Of a stretch of DNA of 64,000 nucleotides, positions 57,182 to 64,000 are shown piece by piece. The stretch covers positions 2,964,788-3,028,787 of the forward strand of contig CM018690.1 in the NCBI GenBank assembly GCA_009363875.1, written 5' to 3'. The first letter of the stretch is position 1. Each line of letters starts with the position of its first letter. The notes under the pieces were generated by a model. The model ran no database searches and was not told the DNA's origin. It saw nothing but the letters and a program-made list of their open reading frames with translations. The position numbers and the translations under genes were made by a program. This DNA is from Mikania micrantha (Eukaryota > Streptophyta > Magnoliopsida > Asterales > Asteraceae).

Positions 57182-58201
57182 TAAATAATTATGGTTAAGA
57201 ATATGTTTCTTAAACTTTACAATAAATATATATAAAAGGATAATTCTCAAGAATTTCCCTAACAACGAATATTTGATAAACCACTGATAAAGCAATCTTG
57301 GTTTCTCTCAGTGGTTATCCCAAAACATGGATAGGATCAGTAGTTATGCTAGCCACTGTTTCATATATATCCGCGATATAACCATCCGTTGTTACACTTT
57401 AAACCTTCTGTGGTTTCTACTCCTTCTGAGGTCTCCATTCCTTCTGAGGTTTTTAACCTTGTAACTTATCCATGGTTAAATTCCTTCCGAGGATAAGGCT
57501 CTTCCGAGGTTAAAAATCTCTTCCGTGGTTAAAATCTTTTCACTGTAGTTATCAAATTCTTGATACTTACGCCTGATTTGACGTCACTAATCACTCTGCA
57601 AGATAAGACTCCCTACAATTAATTGAATTGACCCTCATTAATTTTTCTCACGGCTCGATAATATCTTCTCATTTTACCATCTTACCCCTCTCATCTCTAA
57701 TGACCACTGAACTTATTTATATCAGTGGTTATCTTCTTCAGTTCTTCCATAATTACTTGAAAAAACCTCTTGATCTTCTTTTGATCAAGAAAAGTTTTCT
57801 TCCAAATTCAAAGGTTAAAAATGCTGCTTATGGCGAAGGACCACACCTTTTCAGGCATCTCGCCTGGCACGACGCACTTACACTGATTCCGTCTGAGCTT
57901 GATGCTCATGATGATGGTGTAACGGCATCAGACTATGCTTCATTCTAACAAAGCTTTGTCTGTATATCAGGGTGTGCATGAACGTACTCATTTGTCCTTT
58001 GTCTTTCTCTCTTTTGCTCACAGGTTTGTCCAACGGGTAAAAACCCTAAGGTAAAACTTTTGGTAAGTAATAAGTAGTGGAAGTTTTATTTATTGAAACC
58101 GCCCTTGTTTGCAACGGTTACACTTCTTTGTCTTTCCCTCTCTCATCTTAAGACAAAAATTCGTAATCACGCTTGGCTGTTTTACGTTCATCATCGCAAC
58201 A
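57182..58201 (+). other. Spacer between pol and post-pol ORF
   Basis: About 1 kb with no convincing gene; the ORF at 57628-57948 has no recognisable domain. From 57405 to 57545 the motif CTTC(C/T)GAGGTT/GTGGTT recurs about seven times. Similar TTCCGA-rich text is in this family's LTR. Confidence 0.6.
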
Positions 58202-58936
58202 ATGGCGTCTGAAACTTTGAAAATCAAGCCGATTCACAATCTCGGAGCCTACATTGTTAAGTCGTCTGAGTACCCTCACTATGACGACGTAATCGGCATT
58301 CTGGTAAACTCCTTTGTTCATACTGCTCTCATCATCAATCCTCCTATCTCAGAAGTTGCTCTAAACCAGTTTTGGGCAAACTCGACCTTGGTGTCGAAGG
58401 ACGACTCTGTTGAAAGCATCGCTTTGGTGGCCGCTGGTCAACAAGTCACCCTCACCCCTTCCAAAATAAGTGTTGCCCTAAATTTGAACGACACAGAGGC
58501 ACCTACCAATGTTTCTTTAAAACTTCTTCATAATGTTTTTGTTCAGTGTGATTATCAGGGTGACCTGAAAAACAGGACCTTGTACAAAGCTTTCTTCTAC
58601 CCTAAGTACAAGTTTTTGTATCACACCATTTTACAATGTCTTTCTCAAAAGACGACTAGTTGGGGAGAAATGCGGCACGACATGCAATACGTCATGTATG
58701 ATGTTCTGTCCAACGAAAAAGTCAACTTGTCACAAATAATTTTTGATCCTTTGTTACATCACCAAAAGAGCCCCAAATTTTTATTATATCCTAGGTTTGT
58801 AATGGCTTGTCTTTTTGCTGAAATCAATATTGCTTGTCATGTTGCTCCTCTCTCTACAATCAAGAGCATCGACAAACAAGTGTTCACCAGGTTGAACACT
58901 GGTGCAAAACACATGGATGAAACTGAGGATACAACC
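58202..58936 (+). pseudogene. Post-pol ORF of Sirevirus-like copia, cut by LTR
   Basis: ATG at 58202 in good context (CAACAATGGCG) gives MASETLKIKPIHNLGAYIVK; the upstream M at 58109 is less likely. The frame stays open for 245 codons until an LTR interrupts it at 58937. It contains LNQFWANSTLV, QQVTLTPSKISVALNLND, LYKAFFYPKYKFLYHTILQC, LSQKTTSWGEM and FLLYPRFVMACL, which resemble proteins I associate with asterid Sirevirus-type elements. No enzyme motif is visible. Its place after RNase H matches the extra (sometimes called envelope-like) ORF of Sireviruses. The C terminus is beyond the insertion. Confidence 0.7.
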
Positions 58937-61419
58937 TGTAACATCAGTGCCAGAAACGTTACCGGAACAGTGATCTGCACAGTAACTTGCACAGTAACTC
59001 AGGTACAAACTATGTGAACTATTTGTATGCTATTATCATGTAATGTCTGACACCAAACTATTATGCAATTGTTTAAGCAATCTGATTAAATCTCTCGATT
59101 TAACAGTCAGAAACATATCAGACAACATTGAATTGACATACGAATGCTTGTTAATATGCTATTTTGTATAAACGTATGCGAGGTTGAACAGAACAAAGCA
59201 ATAACGGACGTCATTACAGGAACGCTGAATGGACGGATTATTCGTATAGGCGACGATCTGTACGAATACATCTGAAAGTTTAACGTTCTGAATGATGTCC
59301 ACTAATTAGAAAACCATATTGAAAAGTGTAGTTATCGTCGTATTCGGACGGGTGACGATTCGAACGAATAAGCGCGACAACTACACGATTCGATATAAAC
59401 AGTAAACTAAATGTTTTCAGAAAATTTAAATAAACGAAAGATATTTAGTTAATTTACTAGGAATAACCATCTAAATTAATTCAATAAACTTTACTTTTAA
59501 AACAGTAACATTTCGTTACGAAAACAAAACGAAACGACGCTTCTACGCGAAACCGAGCGAAACCGAACGGACCCGAACATAACCGGGTAAACTAAAGCCA
59601 TTTATTATGACATTTAATGCCATAACAACCACCACCAACCAGCTCACATTTACCAAAATCGTTCCTCTCTCTCTCTAATTTTCTCTCTCTAGAAACCCTC
59701 ACCCTATCTCCTCCAATTCTCAACCAAATCGAGTGTTTTTGGTGTCTAAACGACCACCACATCACGTAGATCACGAAAGTATAACAGATCCAAGCTTTGA
59801 ACCATTTGATTTGAGGTAAAAACGAGATTTTTGTTGCGATTTTAGGGTTTTCAAACCCCATACTCGAACCCACTATTCTAGCCGGTTCTAACCCTTTCTA
59901 AACCTTAGGAATCACATATAAACACTCTAGGATGTGTTAGGATCATACCAGGAAGGAAGATCTAGTGTTTAACTCGAAAAATGAGGGTTCTACCCTGCTG
60001 CCATTCGAACCACCGAATGGGACTTAGCAGCTCACCGAATGGACACCCAAACCTCATTCGGCCGAAAGGCTTTAGCCGAAGCAGCTCACAGTCGGCCAAC
60101 TTATTTGCTGGGCATAGGGTCACTCGGTCGGCCCAACCCATTTGCTGGGCGTAATATCATTCGGCCCACTCCTTCGCCCATGCACATTCGACCTAGGCTC
60201 TGATTCGGCCCAACCCCATTCGCAGGAACCCTCTCATTCGATCGGCCAAAGGTGCTGGTTCGGTCGGGACTTCCTCATTCGGCAGACCCATTTGACACCC
60301 ACACATACGGGCCACCCTCATTCGGTGCAGATGCTCTTTCGGTCGGTTGTTTCCTTCGCCAGTCAGATTCGGCCCATGGTCTTTTGCCCTAGCTGATTCG
60401 GACAGAGACCTCTTCGACTAAGGATTTGGGTGTGAACTACCAATCACGATCAAGGGGTTTTGCATGCATGAAATGCATGAGGCTAGTGTGTGTGCGTGTG
60501 TGCATGGAAACCCTTACATAGCTTCATAGTCAGGACTTTGAGGAGCAGACTGTTGGCCTATTAGTGCTTGCCATACAGTGATTCCTCATTTTCCACCCAT
60601 GTTGTGATGGGTGACTTGGATGATTGTGGTTTCTTTAGTTGACTCTGTGTCATCTTGGAAATCCTTTATTAAAACACCGATGTTGCTAATCACATCTAGT
60701 TCCGATATGAATTGATACTGGATTCCGTGGGGTGTTCAGTTGTTCATAAAGGTAACTCTCAAACTAGACTTGCAAATGCTATTGTGTGCGTTTTCTAAAC
60801 TATTAAACAGAAGGCTAAAGCTATGATGGAAATGGGATTGGACGGTAGGTAAAATGCTTAATCATCATTAACAACAATGTCATATGTGGTTTAGTATGTG
60901 GTGGGATGGCGTCTGGGCGGGTTCTAGGCTCGACCCTTTCGTATGCCCTATATATAAGCATACCGAATTGGATATTACAGGTGATGTTAATGAGGTTAAG
61001 TTTGTTACCGAAAAGGTTTGCAAAAGCTATTTTTCAACTACTAAACTTTATGAACTCACCAAACATTGTGTTGACTTTGTTTTCTTTCATGCTTTCTCAG
61101 GTGATGTACAGGATTAAGCTAAGGATCACGAATGCATGCTAGGATGCCCAGTTAGAGGACCTAGTAGTTTTTGGGAAGCACATATTTTGTGATTGTTATG
61201 AATCACTTTTGATATCTTGTACAGTTACAAGATAGTAAACATTTGATTCTTTTGATAGGCTTACTTAGTTAAATTATCAAACATTGACGATTGTAATTTA
61301 ACTTTGTAATCCTAGTTTAATGCTATTTGTGCTTTAGTTATTCTCATTGTTGATGCTATGTAAAAAATCTGATCATTCACGATTATCACCGATCCGGCCC
61401 GCCGGCTCGGGGCGTGACA
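58937..61419 (+). repeat. 5' LTR of plus-strand Ty3 element
   Basis: 2.48 kb, TGTAACATCAGTG to GGGGCGTGACA. It has CTCTCTCT near 59670 and a zone at about 60000-60420 with many CATTCGG/CCGAATGG motifs. A GTATGC-CCTATATATAA-GCATAC module with a perfect 6 bp stem is at about 60941-60963. No gene is seen. Confidence 0.9.
60898..60965 (+). promoter_or_regulatory. TATATATAAGC module with perfect stem
   Basis: GTGGTGGGATGGCG, a G-rich stretch, then CGACCC, then GTATGC-CCTATATATAA-GCATAC. The stem is perfect here and has one G-U pair in LTR1. Confidence 0.45.
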
Positions 61420-61422
61420 GAT

Positions 61423-61433
61423 TGGTATCAGAG
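61423..61433 (+). other. Primer-binding site
   Basis: TGGTATCAGAG, 3 bp after the LTR end at 61419. Confidence 0.92.
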
Positions 61434-61590
61434 CTCAAGGTTATAGAGAATAATAGGTCATTTACTTGAAACGGTTTGGCCTAGACTATAACATAGGGAC
61501 CCTCATATAGTGAACATAGGATTTATGCTTGCATTGTGTCTTTTGCATTCGATAACTGAACTTACCAATATTTTTTTGGTTATGATCAGA

Positions 61591-62905
61591 ATGCCGCCTA
61601 GAAGACCACCTCCTCTGCTGCCACCGCCACAAAATTCTGCCCCACACTCGTCAACGCCATCACCAGCTGATTTGCCACCGCCACCTCCTCCTCCTCCCCC
61701 ACACAGTCCACCTCTAAACCCGACTGTAACTCCAGCTCTAGATCCTACTACTGTTACCTTGGCAACATTACTGAGTACTCAGCTGACTAACCAGCTGAAG
61801 GATGTCATCCCAGAGATGATCAACATGATTCAAGGTCACGGCAACAACTCTGGGCATACTACGGGTGAAGCTAGTGGAAACACCGGTACTACTTCAGACT
61901 GTTCCTACAAATCATTCGTAGGATGCAAACCGCCAAGCTTTAGTGGTGTTGAAGGAGCTGTTGGATTGATCCAATGGCTAGAGAAGATGGAGACTACACT
62001 AGGCATTAGTGGTTGTCCAGAACACCATAAGGTTCGCTACGCTGCTGAATCTTTTAGCAAGCGGGCCTTAACATGGTGGAACTCGCAGGTAAGAGCTAGA
62101 GGCAGAGAGGAAGCATTGGCTATGCCTTGGGAAGACTTCAAGATCCTCCTGAGGAATGAATTCTGTCCAAAGCATGAACTTCAGAAGCTAGAGACTGAAC
62201 TGTCCAATCATGTGATGAAGGGGGCAGACCATATGGCTTTCACTACTCGCTATCATGAACTTGTGGCATTGGTTCCAGAGATGGTGCCGACTCTGGAAAA
62301 GCTGATTGATCGTTATGTGGGAGGATTACCATCCTGCATTCAGGGCATTGTACTTGCTGCAAACCCTGCGACTCTGGAGTCAGCCATTTCCTTGTCAGCT
62401 AAACTCACTGATGTCATGGTGAAATCAGGAGTTCTGAAGAAAGACTGGGGCAAAGCTAAGGAAAAACCGTCAAAGAAGCCCGAACACCATCAGAAGAAGA
62501 AGCAAAAGGTCGTCAAGAACTATGTGATGGCCACCCCTTTGCGACAAGCTACTGCAACACCTACTGATGCTACACCCAAACACTATGTTGGAGTGCATCC
62601 TCAATGTTCACAATGCAAATATCATCATCCTGCTACGGTGAAGTGTAGAAAATGCAACAGTTGTGGCCGATTAGGCCACTGGGCTCCGCAATGCCGTACC
62701 CCTGCAACACTAGCTGCAAACAATGCTGCTATAGCATTACCTCGACCACCAAACCCTGGCAATCACAACAACAACAATAAGGGATTCTACAACTGTGGAG
62801 AATTAGGCCATTTCTCCAAAGACTGTCCAAAGCGAATGCAGCAGGGAGCTCAAGCACCTCGTGGGAGGGCTTTTGTGGTTGGAGCCAATGCAGCACGCCA
62901 AGACC
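61591..62905 (+). pseudogene. gag, plus-strand Ty3 element
   Basis: ATG at 61591 starts MPPRRPPPLLPPPQN, with a Pro-rich N terminus as in B and C. Capsid motifs are EGAVGLIQWLEKMETTLGIS, KRALTWWNSQVRARGRE and MPWEDFKILLRNEFCPKHEL. Knuckle 1 (CNSCGRLGHWAPQC) is intact; knuckle 2 has Phe for the first Cys (FYNCGELGHFSKDC). It is open to a frameshift near 62905, after which protease is read in another frame. This is the longest gag of its family in the window, about 438 codons. Confidence 0.92.
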
Positions 62906-64000
62906 TAACGTGGTCACTGGTACATTTCTTTTACATGACTCTTATGCATCTACTCTGTTTGACACTGGTGCAGATCAGAGTTTTATTTCATCTGACTTTG
63001 CACGCCAACTTAATCTTACTGAGGAATCTTTAGACACCCCTTATATTATCGAAGTAGCAAATGGGAAACAAATCACAGCTAGCACTATACTTAGGAACTG
63101 CCCACTTACACTTACTGATCATATATTTACCATCGACTTAATACCGATGGAGTTGGGTAGTTTCGACATCATTGTTGGGATGGATTGGCTATCTCTCAAT
63201 AGAGTGGAAGTCATCTGTTCTGAAAAGCTACTTCGGATTCCATTGGCGAATGATCGTGTATTGGAAGTTCGAGGGGATCAAGAAAAACGTAGTGTCAAAA
63301 TCATATCCAGCATAAAAGCGCGTAAGTGCCTACAGAAGCAGTGTATAGCTTTCTTGGCTCATGTGGTGGAGAAAGAGAATGACAAGAAAACGATTCAAGA
63401 CATGCCGATAGTGAAGGAATACCCCGAAGTGTTTCCTGAAGACTTACCAGGTTTGCCACCGGTGCGACCGGTAGAGTTTCGCATTGACTTAATTCCTGGA
63501 GCAACACCTGTTGCTAAATCTCCTTACAGGTTAGCACATTCAGAGATGCAGGAGTTATCGAATCAATTGCAGGAACTACTTGACAAAGGTTTCATCCGAC
63601 CGAGCTACTCACCTTGGGGAGCTCCGGTTTTGTTCGTGAAGAAGAAGGATGGATCTTTTCGGATGTGCATAGACTACCGTGAGCTGAACAAGCTAACCAT
63701 CAAGAATCGGTATCCATTGCCGAGAATTGATGATCTGTTTGATCAACTACAAGGAGCTCAGTATTTCTCGAAGATTGACTTATGGTCCGGATATCATCAG
63801 CTTAGAGTGCAAGACGAAGATATACCGAAGACGGCGTTTTGAACCAGATATGGGAATTACGAGTTTATGGTGATGCCTTTTGGTTTGACGAATGCACCAG
63901 CGGTTTTCATGGATCTCATGAACCGAGTGTGCAAGCCGTATCTGGATTAGTTTGTCATTGTTTTCATTGATGACATACTGATCTATTCCAAAAGCAAAGC
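62906..64000 (+). pseudogene. Protease-RT, plus-strand Ty3 element (partial)
   Basis: Protease LFDTGADQSFISS and IIVGMDWLSLN are intact. RT has FRMCIDYRELNKLTIKNRYP and SKIDL, then W for the usual R in SKIDLWSGYHQ. A stop TGA replaces the Arg codon expected after KTAF (63841-63843), and TAG replaces Gln in YLD*FVIVFIDDILIYS (63948). The catalytic IDD is still encoded. The window ends inside RT. Confidence 0.92.

Larger units (their letters stand above)
58937..64000 (+). mobile_element. Plus-strand Ty3 element, 5' part (runs off window)
   Basis: LTR 58937-61419, primer site 61423, gag from 61591, protease and RT to the window end. It is closely related to the array family (gag start MPPRRPPPLLPPP). 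It is inserted in the copia post-pol ORF; the target duplication would be CAACC (58932-58936), with the right flank out of view. Confidence 0.92.

Noticed and set aside
57628..57948. 106-codon ORF between copia RNase H and the post-pol ORF
   Set aside because: No domain or family is recognised, and the spacer is low in coding character. It is left as spacer.

Overview
This window reads as repeat-dense plant nuclear DNA. I see no cellular protein gene, no canonical tRNA or rRNA gene, and no bacterial-style operon. Nearly every base can be assigned to LTR retrotransposons nested in or recombined with one another. Plant origin follows from chromodomain-bearing Ty3 elements of the Tekay/Del type, a Sirevirus-like Ty1/copia element with an extra ORF after pol, LTRs of 2-3.5 kb, and primer sites TGGTATCAGAG matching initiator tRNA-Met. 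The post-pol ORF resembles proteins I associate with daisy-family (Asteraceae) genomes, so an asterid is a plausible but unproven host.

Layout. 1-3123: inner end of a minus-strand Ty3 element (start of a pre-gag ORF, primer site, 2.8 kb LTR) inserted in the next unit. 3124-23645: a tandem array of one Ty3 family in which neighbouring internal regions share LTRs: internal A (3124-10227, carrying two solo LTRs), LTR1 (10228-13596), internal B (13597-19934, carrying a copy of the same solo LTR and a large deletion), LTR2 (19935-22371, 5' truncated), internal C (22372-23645, gag only). 23646-26354: fragments of a copia element with an inverted copia LTR in the middle.

26355-58936: one Sirevirus-like copia element split by insertions: LTR, primer site, gag, [full-length minus-strand Ty3 element 28004-39700, duplicated target AGTAC], gag-PR-INT, [rearranged Ty3 insertion 43827-55862, duplicated target GGTAC], RT-RNase H, post-pol ORF, [plus-strand Ty3 element from 58937 to beyond the window end].

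The most informative observations are: a pre-gag ORF with a predicted coiled coil and acidic tail in a chromodomain lineage, with an N-terminal relative in a second element; short-loop palindromes around a constant GCG(G/C)TACGC core just upstream of the TATA box in three LTR families; a second palindrome series (AGTTACTA/TAGTAACT) spread through the LTRs; a tRNA-like stretch with a perfect B box and a T5 run inside an LTR; shared-LTR tandem structures in both Ty3 and copia; and a nearly identical 5.34 kb direct repeat. Almost all ORFs carry stops, frameshifts or lost catalytic residues, so the elements look non-autonomous now. Difference counts are by eye and approximate.
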